Positions 18,712 to 27,084 are shown, numbered from the stretch's first letter. The stretch: DNA of 64,000 nt from Anaerotignum propionicum (GCF_024461735.1 NZ_JANGAD010000001.1:124001-188000), one strand, 5' to 3'. Program-made: numbers and translations. Notes: a model not told the origin generated them from the sequence alone.

Positions 18712-19569
18712 TCAGTTTATGGGTATCATTACCTTTGTAATATGGTTTTCCTCATTATTTATATCAACAGGAGAAATAATATATTCTTCCGAAATTGGGC
18801 CTGCAACGGAATATCCTTGTTGGTTTAACCATTTTATTGCTTTGATATGTGTCTGTATGATCTCATCATTACGCCCAATATGTAGCGCGGTAACAGCTTT
18901 GTAGCCACCAAACTGCTTAAACTCTGCCAAGTCAGGGCGGAATTCATTAATTGGAATACAGATTTCCAAGTCACAATCAGTTTTAAAAAATTGCTCCAAA
19001 GGATTGTTATGATAAGTGAGAATGACAGAGCCTACCATCCGCAGTTTCTGTTGAGAAACCATTTCAAACAATTCAAACCATCGATCCACAGATACGTCAC
19101 TGTTTTTATAATTCTTTTTGATACGCCTTGTAAACAATACGTTGCCAAGGGGGATATCCTCAACGCGAATACCTTCTGTAGCCCAATTGGATTGCTCAGT
19201 TTCAAGAATATTATGCCCTTTTTCCAGACGTTCAAGTAAAAGCTGCCCCTCCGCATACTGGTTATTCAGAGATTCTATTGCATTGCTAATCTCATACAAT
19301 CTCTCTCGGATGCAAGCACCCATCGCCGATGCGTTTTTTTTGCAAACAATTTGACTGATATCTTTTAAGGGAATCCCCAAATGTTTTAACTTACGAATAA
19401 TGAATAATGTCAAAATTTGATCCTGGGTATAATAGCGATAGTTACTGTCACATTTTCGATACTCCGGAACCAATAGACCGATTTTATCATAATATCGTAA
19501 TGTTTTAATGGGAACATTACAGAGTGTTGAGACTTTTCCGATCGAATAGTAGTTTTTTCCATCGGACAT
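18712..19569 (-). CDS. MerR-family activator with a GyrI-like ligand domain
   Basis: 285 residues. Residues 1-75 are the MerR winged helix (YYSIGKVSTLCNVPIKTLRYYDKIGLLVPEYR, then YRYYTQDQILTLFIIRKLKHLGIPLKDI). A coiled-coil linker covers about 85-125. The C-terminal 160 residues resemble the GyrI/BmrR small-molecule domain (DLEICIPINEF...YKAVTALHIG...GYSVAGPISEEYI). ATG 19569 is preceded by AAGGAGGGGCGATC; the frame is open for 42 more codons upstream, but those overlap the CoA-transferase gene. It follows that gene by 115 bases. I infer that it senses a substrate or CoA ester of the cassette and activates the lyase promoter, which has the 19-bp spacer such activators need. Confidence 0.9.
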   Translation of the reverse strand: MSDGKNYYSIGKVSTLCNVPIKTLRYYDKIGLLVPEYRKCDSNYRYYTQDQILTLFIIRKLKHLGIPLKDISQIVCKKNASAMGACIRERLYEISNAIESLNNQYAEGQLLLERLEKGHNILETEQSNWATEGIRVEDIPLGNVLFTRRIKKNYKNSDVSVDRWFELFEMVSQQKLRMVGSVILTYHNNPLEQFFKTDCDLEICIPINEFRPDLAEFKQFGGYKAVTALHIGRNDEIIQTHIKAIKWLNQQGYSVAGPISEEYIISPVDINNEENHITKVMIPIN

Positions 19570-19684
19570 ATGATCGCCCCTCCTTGCATCTGTGTCATGA
19601 TACATGCTGTCCCAATCAGTATACCACAACCCAAAAGAGGACTCAACCGAAAAAGAGGGCTCAGTATTACCTTTTTTTATAGCC

Positions 19685-20878
19685 TTAGATGACATTTTTC
19701 TCTTCCAGTGATTTGATTTCTTCTGCAGAGAGACCTAAAATTTCTGTGTAGACAGCAAAATTGTCTTCTCCCAGAATAGGGGCACCTTTCTGAGCTTTAT
19801 CTTCTTCACCGTGAATTTTAATGGGGGAACCGGGAATGCGAATTGTTCTATTCATACCAGGCTGATAAACTTCCCAAAGCATATTTCTTTCTTTTGTTAA
19901 GGAATGTTCGGAAATCTCAGGAATCGTGAGGATTGGGCCGAAGGGAATGGAAAGACCGCAGATGATTTCCTCAAGCTCTGCAACGGTTTTTGTTTGTGTC
20001 CATTCTTCAATGATAGGCTTTAAATCCTTCAAATAATTATCACAACGATTCAAGTTTGTATTAAAACGAGGATCATCAATCAGGTCTTCTCTGCCCATTG
20101 CTTGACATAGACCTGCAAACATTTTGTTTGTACCACAACCCATTACGAAATCCGAATCTTTTGCCCGGAAGGAGTCGAAAGGGGCTATGCTTGGGTCTTG
20201 ATTGCCTGCACGATGAGGATGCTTGCCTGCAATAGTATATTCAACAACAAAATTCTCCATTGTGGAGAACAGGGTATCTACCATTCCCACATCGATACGA
20301 CGGCCAACACCGGTTTTTTCTCTTTCGTATAAAGCCATTAATACACCCATGCACAAATATGCACCTGTATAGCTATCTCCTACAGAAGGGCCGATTTTGC
20401 AGGGAGGACCATCTGCAAAGCCGGTTACACTCATCATGCCGCTCATTGCTTGGGCAACAATATCATAGCAGGGGCGGGAGGACAATTCACCTGTTAATCC
20501 AAAGCCACTGATAGAGCCGTAGATGATGCGGGGGTTGAGTTCCTTTAAAACTTCATAGGAAAAGCCTAATTTTTCTAAAACACCAACCTTATAGTTTTCA
20601 CAAATGACATCGGCAGATTTCACCAATTCTGCAAAAACCTTCTTTCCTTCTTCGGAAGCAAGATTTAAGGTAATTCCTTTTTTATTACGGTTAATGTAAG
20701 CATAATAGCCACTATAGTCATTTTCCATAGGCCCCCAGCCTCTTGTTTGATCGCCACTGCCGGGGCGTTCAATTTTAATAACCTCAGCACCGTGATCGGC
20801 AAGATTCATTGTACAAAAGGGGCCACTGTAAGCCTGTGTTAAATCTAGTACACGAATACCTTCCAATGGTCTTTTCAT
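19685..20878 (-). CDS. CaiB/BaiF-type (class III) CoA-transferase, probably beta-alanine-specific
   Basis: 397 residues, full length for formyl-CoA-transferase-like enzymes. It has the N-terminal LEGIRVLDLTQAYSGPFCTMNLADHGAEVIKIE block, the NRNKKGITLNL segment and the catalytic aspartate D168 in KIGPSVGDSYTG. Class III transferases move CoA between carboxylic acids through an aspartyl-CoA mixed anhydride. Next to the probable beta-alanyl-CoA ammonia lyase, the likely job is to activate beta-alanine using acetyl-CoA, propionyl-CoA or acryloyl-CoA as donor; the donor cannot be read from sequence. A terminator hairpin separates it from the lyase gene upstream, so it is probably expressed by readthrough at a lower level. 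Confidence 0.88.
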   Translation of the reverse strand: MKRPLEGIRVLDLTQAYSGPFCTMNLADHGAEVIKIERPGSGDQTRGWGPMENDYSGYYAYINRNKKGITLNLASEEGKKVFAELVKSADVICENYKVGVLEKLGFSYEVLKELNPRIIYGSISGFGLTGELSSRPCYDIVAQAMSGMMSVTGFADGPPCKIGPSVGDSYTGAYLCMGVLMALYEREKTGVGRRIDVGMVDTLFSTMENFVVEYTIAGKHPHRAGNQDPSIAPFDSFRAKDSDFVMGCGTNKMFAGLCQAMGREDLIDDPRFNTNLNRCDNYLKDLKPIIEEWTQTKTVAELEEIICGLSIPFGPILTIPEISEHSLTKERNMLWEVYQPGMNRTIRIPGSPIKIHGEEDKAQKGAPILGEDNFAVYTEILGLSAEEIKSLEEKNVI

Positions 20879-20940
20879 GATAATTCATCCTCTCTGTTTA
20901 CAAGATTAACGTTTGTCTTACAAAAATCGTCAATTTTGTT

Positions 20941-20973
20941 GAAAAAGAAAGAGCGGATTGATATATCCGCTCC
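20941..20973 (-). terminator. Intercistronic terminator between lyase and CoA-transferase genes
   Basis: On the minus strand GAGCGGAT and ATCCGCTC form an 8-bp stem followed by TTTCTTTTTC. It lies directly after the lyase stop and before the CoA-transferase RBS, a layout that makes the first gene the more abundant product. Confidence 0.8.
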
Positions 20974-20993
20974 TTCGAAAATGTCACCAAAAA

Positions 20994-21428
20994 TTATTGA
21001 GGGTGCTTTGCATCCTTGAAGGAAGATTCCTGAGGACCTCTCTGATTAGCTTTTGCGATGAAAAGGCTGCCTGTTGCAGTACCACAAAGTACAGGAGGTT
21101 CACAAGCTGTTGCGCGTGTATCCTGAGGATTTGCGATATCTACCATCTGAGCAACTTTCCAAGCTTCAAATTTACATGCATAGGACTGGTTGCCAACTTT
21201 TTCAATCCAGCCATGATATTCCATAAAATCGCCAACATATACAGGAGCTGTGAATTCAATATCTTTGTAGCCCAAGAATAAGCTGATGTCACCATCCACA
21301 TAAACCATTAATTCTGTACCAACGTCGCCCCACTGATTTACGATTCTAGCGCCGTTAACTAAATTACCAGTATAGTGAGCGTCTTTTGCGCTCATCATTA
21401 AATGATGTATAACCTTTTTACCTACCAT
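20994..21428 (-). CDS. acl: Beta-alanyl-CoA:ammonia lyase
   Basis: 144 residues, hotdog fold. The sequence (MVGKKVIHHLMMSAKDAHYT, VNGARIVNQWGDVGTELMV, YVGDFMEYHGWIEKVGNQSY, ACEPPVLCG) agrees closely with what I remember of Acl from Clostridium propionicum, a roughly 16-kDa enzyme that removes ammonia from beta-alanyl-CoA to give acryloyl-CoA. The related 3-aminobutyryl-CoA ammonia-lyase of lysine fermentation is the main alternative. No lysine-fermentation genes are nearby, and the partner here is a class III CoA-transferase, which favours beta-alanine. The start follows a strong AAAGGAGGAATTCTC. Literature describes very strong induction of Acl by beta-alanine; the promoter geometry here fits MerR control. 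Confidence 0.85.
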   Translation of the reverse strand: MVGKKVIHHLMMSAKDAHYTGNLVNGARIVNQWGDVGTELMVYVDGDISLFLGYKDIEFTAPVYVGDFMEYHGWIEKVGNQSYACKFEAWKVAQMVDIANPQDTRATACEPPVLCGTATGSLFIAKANQRGPQESSFKDAKHPQ

Positions 21429-21508
21429 TGAGAATTCCTCCTTTAATCTTTTATAATGATTTGTGATTGTAATTGAGTTCGTTAAGCGATTTCCTTAACC
21501 TTGACTTT

Positions 21509-21539
21509 AGTTTAGCTGGTACAGCCAATGGAAAGTCAA
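21509..21539 (-). promoter_or_regulatory. MerR-type promoter of the lyase gene (19-bp spacer)
   Basis: On the minus strand TTGACT (21539-21534), a 19-bp spacer, and TAAACT (21514-21509). The spacer holds GCTG-TAC-CAGC, flanked by TT/AA, a dyad near its centre. A 19-20 bp spacer with an internal dyad is the hallmark of MerR-activated promoters. Transcription would start near 21502, leaving a leader of about 75 bases. Confidence 0.65.
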
Positions 21540-21932
21540 CAGGTTCTGAAAAAAAATTTTGAAGAATGAAAAAGCAAAATAGGAAAAGAGTCTACTAAGG
21601 GGATAGTTTTTAACAGATTTATCCATCCTTTGGAAATGGCCGTTTTTCAAGGGCTGTGGGACTTATAAATGGTGAGATGACTTTTTTTCTTGGAAAATAG
21701 ATGAAAATCAGGTGGAGAGTTTTTTTGCAAAAAACTTTGAATTTCAAATGGGAAAGAACGGCAATTCCTTGTAGATATAGTTGTATTTTGGGTTTTAATC
21801 CTTAGCATTAAAAAATGATTTTAAAGGTGTTGCTGGTGGAAGGATTTTTGTGTGGGAGTACGAACCCTTTTTTTTCTAAATCATGGGAAAAGTAAAAACC
21901 ACGGGAGAGTTTATGAAATACCGATTTAATGC
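21540..21932. other. Intergenic region upstream of acl, nothing recognised
   Basis: About 390 bases, AT-rich with purine-rich patches. No ORF with an RBS and no strong palindrome. Confidence 0.4.
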
Positions 21933-21972
21933 AATACCCCTCATTTCAGGCATTAGAAATGAGGGGTATTAT
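21933..21972 (-). terminator. Terminator of the lipoprotein gene
   Basis: A perfect 15-bp stem, 21933-21947 with 21956-21970 (AATACCCCTCATTTC and its complement), in an AT-rich context on both sides. Confidence 0.9.
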
Positions 21973-21987
21973 TACATACAATAAAGC

Positions 21988-22833
21988 TTATTTTTTTGTG
22001 TCCAAGACTTCTTTAGGAATATCAAACTCTTTTACAGAATTAAATTCGCTGCAGGTCATGGTGATTGTAGCACCTTCAACAGATAAACTGTTTTCGTTTT
22101 TCGTATTATCTATACCCATTAATGCAAGGGTTTTTTCCATGATTACCTGCATTAGCTTAGAAATATCAGTTTTATATTGATAAACAAGACCATCTTCCCC
22201 AATCCAAAGGGTGATAGGCAAGCCGCCTGTTTCATCATAAATTTTTTGCAGATCCTCTTTAGAGAGGCCCATGCTGGTGGCAGAGGATAGAATTCCCGAT
22301 TCCTCCACGATCTTTTTCATTACTTCACCCTTAAGGATGCCTTCTACTCGTTGGGTTGAAACGCTGCCAACTTTTTCTGATCCCTTATTAACGGGATTTT
22401 CTATTGCAGAAAGATAACTTAACATGTTGTCGTAAACTTCAAATTGTCCTAGCTTTTCTTTGTCACCTTGTGTGTGAAGCCACCCGGTTCCTGTATTGGT
22501 ATATAAATCAAGGGTACCATTGTTTTCTTGAAGGTACATTTCCATGATGGTATCCTTTGCGGTACTGCCTTCCATGTGTGAGGCCGCCTCCACCTTCATC
22601 TTTAAAGGTTTTATGAAAGCAGTAATATCTGCCGTAGTTGTGGTGGCTACCTTCTCCGTTCCCATGGTCATATTTACGTCCATATTCATTTTTGCCTGTA
22701 GGCTGGTGATTTGGGACATTTTTGTTTGGGCTGTCTCTATCAAAGCCCCTGTATTTTGCTGTTTACTGCTGCAACCCGATAAGGAGAGTAGCAAGGTAAA
22801 GGCAAAAAGGGAATATTGCAATCTATGCTTCAT
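21988..22833 (-). CDS. Lipoprotein, LppX-like / DUF6612-type
   Basis: 281 residues. A lipoprotein signal peptide ends in the lipobox LSLSGC, with the modified cysteine at about residue 21. The mature part starts ALIETAQTKMSQITSLQAKMNMDVNMTM and alternates beta-rich and charged segments, the pattern of clostridial DUF6612-like proteins that share a LolA/LppX-type half-barrel. Such proteins are predicted to bind lipids or peptidoglycan precursors outside the membrane; this is not established. The start ATG 22833 has TTGGAGG 9 bases upstream. The frame is open further up but there it runs into nth. It lies 55 bases after nth and may be co-transcribed with it. Confidence 0.7.
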   Translation of the reverse strand: MKHRLQYSLFAFTLLLSLSGCSSKQQNTGALIETAQTKMSQITSLQAKMNMDVNMTMGTEKVATTTTADITAFIKPLKMKVEAASHMEGSTAKDTIMEMYLQENNGTLDLYTNTGTGWLHTQGDKEKLGQFEVYDNMLSYLSAIENPVNKGSEKVGSVSTQRVEGILKGEVMKKIVEESGILSSATSMGLSKEDLQKIYDETGGLPITLWIGEDGLVYQYKTDISKLMQVIMEKTLALMGIDNTKNENSLSVEGATITMTCSEFNSVKEFDIPKEVLDTKK

Positions 22834-22888
22834 TTGAGAATCCTCCAATTCATTGTCTTTATCAATGTATTGTATCCAAATTTTTAAA

Positions 22889-23533
22889 TTATTTTCCTTT
22901 TTGCAGTTTTTGACCGCCGGTGCAATATGTAAGCAAAAAGCATTCATTACATTTTGGCCGCCGGGCAATACAGATTTTCCTGCCATGGGCGATGAGTTGG
23001 GTATTAATATCAATCCACTTATCTTTGGGGATTATTTTCATTAAATCAAATTCTATTTTAACGGGGTCCTGATTTTTGGTAAGACCAAGTAGGTTAGATA
23101 GGCGTTTTACATGGGTATCTACAACAATGCTTGGGATACCATACCAATTTCCTCGCACTACGTTAGCTGTTTTTCGCCCGACCCCTGCCAAGGATGTCAG
23201 AGCTTCTAAATCAGAAGGCACCTGGCCATTGTGTTCAGTCAATAGTTTTTGACAGCAGGCGATGATATTTTTTGCTTTATTATGATAAAAGCCTGTTGAG
23301 TGAATATCCTTTTCCAGCTCCTTTAAATCTGCCTCCGCAAAATCCTGAACGGATTTATATTTCTGAAATAAATCTTTGGTGACAATATTCACCCGATCAT
23401 CGGTGCATTGTGCTGATAGAATAGTGGCCACAAGTAGTTGCCATGGATTTTCATGATCTAAATAGCATTTTGTTGGACCATAGTGCTCTCTTAATAGTAG
23501 TAAAATTTGTTCTATCGTTTCTTTTTTTGTCAT
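22889..23533 (-). CDS. nth: Endonuclease III
   Basis: 214 residues. Helix-hairpin-helix GVGRKTANVV carries the catalytic lysine K121, and VDTHVKRLSNLLGL carries D139. The C-terminal 4Fe-4S ligands are C188, C195, C198 and C204 (C-x6-C-x2-C-x5-C). It removes oxidised pyrimidines and nicks abasic sites in base-excision repair. ATG 23533 has GGAG about 10 bases upstream. A glycosylase for 8-oxoguanine is encoded 2.2 kb away on the other strand. Confidence 0.97.
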   Translation of the reverse strand: MTKKETIEQILLLLREHYGPTKCYLDHENPWQLLVATILSAQCTDDRVNIVTKDLFQKYKSVQDFAEADLKELEKDIHSTGFYHNKAKNIIACCQKLLTEHNGQVPSDLEALTSLAGVGRKTANVVRGNWYGIPSIVVDTHVKRLSNLLGLTKNQDPVKIEFDLMKIIPKDKWIDINTQLIAHGRKICIARRPKCNECFLLTYCTGGQKLQKGK

Positions 23534-23561
23534 TTTTATTTACTCCTTCTCGAAAGAAGAA

Positions 23562-23605
23562 TATTTCCCGAAAAATCCAAAGATTTCCCGAGAAATATTT
23601 CCCTT
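23562..23605 (-). repeat. TTTCCCGA direct repeats inside an AATATTTC/GAAATATT dyad upstream of nth
   Basis: TTTCCCGA occurs at 23564-23571 and 23584-23591, exactly 20 bp apart (two helical turns), nested between AATATTTC and GAAATATT. Position 30-70 bp before nth suggests a regulator site. Confidence 0.35.
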
Positions 23606-24098
23606 TTTCTTAAATACTGTAAAACTAATAGTTTTGCCGTAGTTTTTTCAATGTTATCATTTTTGACAAGATAGTCGAATTTCAGAAACATAATCCGTTA
23701 TATAGTTTCTATTTCTTTAGAATTTTACTACTATATCATATTATAAATAACACGGAAATGCAAAGTTAATGTATAAACCTTTTATTGGAAGTCTAAAGAG
23801 AATCTCTCTTCATGAAGCTGTTAAAAAAAGCTTCTGCACCAGTGATGTTTCAGGGTAATGACACTTATAAATCTGGCATTAATATTTTTATGTTTTTGCA
23901 TAATTACTAGAAAAATTTTTTTTATAAACATAGGAACAAATTCTTAAAATTTACGTCATATATTAAAAATGGCGTAATTTCGGGGTTTTAGCCATAGATT
24001 GGAAGGGGATTGGAGCCGCCCTTTCCTTGCATCATATTATAAATTGTAGTATAATTTTAATAATAATAGACTAGCTTTGCTTATTGAAGGAGAAGAAT
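23606..24098. other. AT-rich divergent intergenic region
   Basis: About 490 bases with no convincing ORF. The only clear signal is the promoter at 24027-24055 for the rightward genes. Confidence 0.4.
24027..24055 (+). promoter_or_regulatory. Promoter of the 24.1-kb operon
   Basis: TTGCAT (24027-24032), a 17-bp spacer, TATAAT (24050-24055). Confidence 0.7.
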
Positions 24099-24515
24099 AT
24101 GGACGAGACCGTAATTGTGATAATGCTTAAAGATAATGATACGGGATTTTTAGAAAAAGAGTTGGGAAGCTATTCTCTTTCGGAAAATGCAGGAATGATT
24201 TACAATATTTATGGTGAAGACACGGAGGATGGCAGAAGGGTAGTTTTGCGTTTAACCTGTGATAGGGAAGTTGAAGATTGGGAATATGATGCGATTTTTG
24301 ATTATTATGACACAGAAGCTTTGGTTGGGGTTTCTACCAATGTAACGGAAGAGGACGGGCATTATAATCCAATCTGGGTTGTGCAATTCCCTTATTCTGA
24401 TGTACACGAAGAGATGGAAAACACAATTACGAATATACTGGATATTCATAAAAAAGAACTGCTTTCGGTTTACGATGCTATAGCGGACAAAAAGGATGAT
24501 TATAGTGAAGAATAA
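24099..24515 (+). CDS. Conserved acidic hypothetical protein
   Basis: 138 residues, starting MDETVIVIMLKDNDTGFLEKEL after TGAAGGAGAAGAAT. No signal peptide or membrane segment. The protein is strongly acidic (many Asp/Glu) with alternating beta-type segments (VVLRLTCDREVEDWEYDAIFDYYD, WVVQFPYSDVHEEM), so a small soluble alpha/beta fold is likely. I believe it belongs to an uncharacterised clostridial DUF but cannot name it with confidence. It overlaps or abuts the next gene, a predicted lipoprotein, and the two share a promoter. Confidence 0.75.
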   Translation: MDETVIVIMLKDNDTGFLEKELGSYSLSENAGMIYNIYGEDTEDGRRVVLRLTCDREVEDWEYDAIFDYYDTEALVGVSTNVTEEDGHYNPIWVVQFPYSDVHEEMENTITNILDIHKKELLSVYDAIADKKDDYSEE

Positions 24516-25737
24516 AAAGTGGAAAAATGCCTTTATTTTGATAGGTGTTTTGCTTTTCTTATGTTGCGCTTGTGCATTGAGAAAAGTTGAGGTTGATACT
24601 TTGCCGGGAGCGGAACAGAACAATGAAAAGGATCCGATTGAAGTGCCACCTGTAACGGAGAATACAGATGATCCATCTACTGAACCGGAAAATCCCCCCG
24701 CCAAGGAGGAAAATAACGTAATAGTTGAACCGGAAAAGACACAGCCTGCTAGTGCAAAACCTTTTTGGGTGAGTGAAACAACCAGATTGACAAATAACAT
24801 CATTGCCATTGCTACAGCAGGACAGGCTGATTATAAGGCAAACGGTTCCCAAAAGGGCTGGATGAGTAAAAATGGTGAACTTTACAATTATTACGAAGGG
24901 AAATACATAACAACAGACACTTTGGTGGCAGATGGATATTTGGAAAGTGGTCTAACAGCCTCTGCTTATAAAATTCTGTTAATCAATGGTGCTGATTTGG
25001 CAGCCTTGGAGGGCACTTCTGTTCCATCTAGTAGTATGGATTTTCAGGTGTTTGCTGCTGTGAAGCAATCAGGAAAATATATGATTGCATCTAACGATGG
25101 AAAGGTTGGAACAATCAGTGAAGATAGTTTTCATAACCTTTTGGCGAAGTATAATCAAAATAACGGAAAGGTCTTAAGGCTTTCCTCTGCATCTGCTGAG
25201 TATGAGCGAATACTGAATTATATCAGCCTTTTTGAAGGACGTTTTGAAGAATACTATGTGAGAGAAATTCGTTTAGATGAAAGATATGCGGTAGTTGTTT
25301 TTTCAAACCGGAGAAATACTGCAGACATTAAAGAATATATTCTTGAGAATGAGAATAACTTCTGGGAGGTTGTTTTGCCAAATGCTCAGACTGAATATTA
25401 TCCGATAACATCAATCAACCGTTATCTGCCTAATTTTAATCTGGAGCTATTGCCAGCATATACTTTGGCCTCTTGGAGAGGAAGTATTGTATCTACCCAA
25501 GGTGGTGTTGAGGCGGCTCTCTTTAGTGCAAAGGCAATTACAAGTTCCAGTGAAATTGCATATCAATGTGGCACCTCTGCTTGTGCGTATGCCATTTTAA
25601 CGAATGGAAATCGTTATGTTTGCTATAGTGAAGGTGGTAGATGGAAGGCTGAATTTGTAACATCTGATATTGCGGCGAAAAACTTCCTTTTGAAAAAAAC
25701 GGGAATCAATTATGGGTTCTTAATTTTGGATGATTAA
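24505..25737 (+). CDS. Predicted secreted/lipoprotein of unknown function
   Basis: About 410 residues. A basic start and a hydrophobic segment FILIGVLLFLCCACAL near residue 10-26 end in a lipobox-like run of cysteines, followed by a Pro/Glu/Thr-rich spacer of about 60 residues typical of surface-exposed tethers. The globular part, from about residue 85, has no motif I recognise. GTG 24505 has AAAAGG about 10 bases upstream; ATG 24496 would place that site too close. Either way the start lies inside the end of the preceding gene, indicating translational coupling. Confidence 0.75.
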   Translation: MKNKKWKNAFILIGVLLFLCCACALRKVEVDTLPGAEQNNEKDPIEVPPVTENTDDPSTEPENPPAKEENNVIVEPEKTQPASAKPFWVSETTRLTNNIIAIATAGQADYKANGSQKGWMSKNGELYNYYEGKYITTDTLVADGYLESGLTASAYKILLINGADLAALEGTSVPSSSMDFQVFAAVKQSGKYMIASNDGKVGTISEDSFHNLLAKYNQNNGKVLRLSSASAEYERILNYISLFEGRFEEYYVREIRLDERYAVVVFSNRRNTADIKEYILENENNFWEVVLPNAQTEYYPITSINRYLPNFNLELLPAYTLASWRGSIVSTQGGVEAALFSAKAITSSSEIAYQCGTSACAYAILTNGNRYVCYSEGGRWKAEFVTSDIAAKNFLLKKTGINYGFLILDD

Positions 25738-25759
25738 TGGGAATAGGGTGTGAATAAAA

Positions 25760-26599
25760 ATGGAGAAGGTTTTTTGGGAATGTCCCGACTTTTCTCTGTC
25801 ACAGACCTTAGAATGCGGACAATGCTTCCGTTATGAAAAAAAAGAGGATGATTGCTATACTGTCATCTCCGGCCAAAAGGTGATTACCCTTAGGCAGGTG
25901 GGTGACAGTATTGTTTTTTATGGCGACGAGGATATTCCTTTTTGGAAAGGTTTTTTTGATGGAGAACGAAATTATAATGAAATTAAACAGCGCTTAAAAG
26001 AGAATGACCCCATAATGGCGGAAGCAATTTCTTTTGCGCCAGGTATTCGAATATTAAAACAAGAATTTTTTGAAATGCTGATGTCCTTTATCATATCTCA
26101 AAATAATCACATTCCTAGGATTAGAGGGTTAATTCAGAGGCTTTCTCAAGAATATGGGACGCCTTTAGAGGAGGGATTTTACAGTTTTCCCACCCCCCAA
26201 CAATTGTGTGATGTAACGGAAGAAGCCTATCGTGGTCTAGGCTGCGGCTTTCGAGGGAGATATTTGGAAGATGCGGTAAAGAAGGTGCTTTCAGGGGATT
26301 TTGAGACGGATAAATTGGAAACACTATCTACGGAGGAGCTTCGACAGAGGTTAATGTCGATCTGTGGCGTTGGGCAAAAGGTGGCAGATTGTATTTTGTT
26401 ATTTTCCTTTGGCAGATATGAGGTGTTTCCAACAGATGTGTGGATTAATCGTGTTTTTAGCCATGCTTACTTTGAAGGGAAAAAGTTATTGGCAAAGGAA
26501 TTACAGATGTCTGCCGCAGAAAAATTCGGCAACGATGCAGGCTTCGCTCAACAGTATTTGTTTTATTATGGTAGGGAACGGAAAATTGGAAAGGGGTAA
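25760..26599 (+). CDS. ogg: 8-oxoguanine DNA glycosylase, OGG1 type
   Basis: 279 residues. An N-terminal OGG_N-like domain (TLECGQCFRYEK, about residues 15-27) is followed by a helix-hairpin-helix glycosylase domain. The catalytic lysine is K207 in ICGVGQKVADC and the aspartate is D226 in FPTDVW. SFIISQNNHIPRI is the usual OGG1 segment. The enzyme excises 8-oxoguanine opposite cytosine and has beta-lyase activity. Clostridia often carry this eukaryote-like form instead of Fpg. The next gene, ybaK, begins 5 bases downstream, and this gene begins 22 bases after the lipoprotein, so all are probably one transcript. Confidence 0.93.
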   Translation: MEKVFWECPDFSLSQTLECGQCFRYEKKEDDCYTVISGQKVITLRQVGDSIVFYGDEDIPFWKGFFDGERNYNEIKQRLKENDPIMAEAISFAPGIRILKQEFFEMLMSFIISQNNHIPRIRGLIQRLSQEYGTPLEEGFYSFPTPQQLCDVTEEAYRGLGCGFRGRYLEDAVKKVLSGDFETDKLETLSTEELRQRLMSICGVGQKVADCILLFSFGRYEVFPTDVWINRVFSHAYFEGKKLLAKELQMSAAEKFGNDAGFAQQYLFYYGRERKIGKG

Positions 26600-26604
26600 G
26601 AAAA

Positions 26605-27084
26605 ATGGTAAAAACCAACGTAATGCGGCTTTTAGAAACGGCAGGGATTTCTTACCGCACCGCAGAGTATGAGTATGATGAAAATAACCTCTCCGGTTTG
26701 AATGCTGCAGAAAAAATAGGTATTCCTGCTGAACAGGTTTTTAAAACACTGGTAACCAGAGGGGATAAAACAGGGATTTTAGTGTTTTGTGTCCCCGTAA
26801 ATATGGAGCTGGATTTGAAAAAAGCAGCATCGGTTTCGGGAAATAAGAAAATAGAGATGACTCATGTAAAGGAACTACTGGCCTTAACGGGGTATATTCG
26901 GGGGGGATGCTCTCCAGTGGGGATGAAGAAAAAATATCCTACTTATATAGATGAAACGGCAATATTGTTTGATGAAATTGCGGTAAGCGCAGGCATACGG
27001 GGAGAACAGGTGATTTTGAAGCCTGATGACCTCATTGGGTTTGTGGAAGGGATCGAAGGGGATATTACCAAGGAATTAAGTTAG
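26605..27084 (+). CDS. ybaK: Cys-tRNA(Pro)/Cys-tRNA(Cys) deacylase, YbaK/EbsC family
   Basis: 159 residues. YbaK features: NVMRLLETAGISYRTAEYEYDE at the start, the conserved lysine in EQVFKTLVTRGDKTG, VPVNMELDLKKAASVSGNKKIEM, and GYIRGGCSPVGMKKKYPTYIDE with the GGxSPxG motif. It hydrolyses cysteine mischarged onto tRNA-Pro. ATG 26605 follows AAAGGGG. It is probably last in the operon; a strong bidirectional terminator follows 130 bases later. Confidence 0.95.
   Translation: MVKTNVMRLLETAGISYRTAEYEYDENNLSGLNAAEKIGIPAEQVFKTLVTRGDKTGILVFCVPVNMELDLKKAASVSGNKKIEMTHVKELLALTGYIRGGCSPVGMKKKYPTYIDETAILFDEIAVSAGIRGEQVILKPDDLIGFVEGIEGDITKELS

Noticed and set aside
19570..19695. Upstream extension of the MerR protein by 42 codons
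   Set aside because: It overlaps the CoA-transferase end, has no RBS, and the winged-helix domain begins at the downstream ATG with a strong RBS.
22834..23013. Upstream extension of the lipoprotein gene
   Set aside because: It runs into nth and would bury the signal peptide; the ATG at 22833 has a strong RBS.
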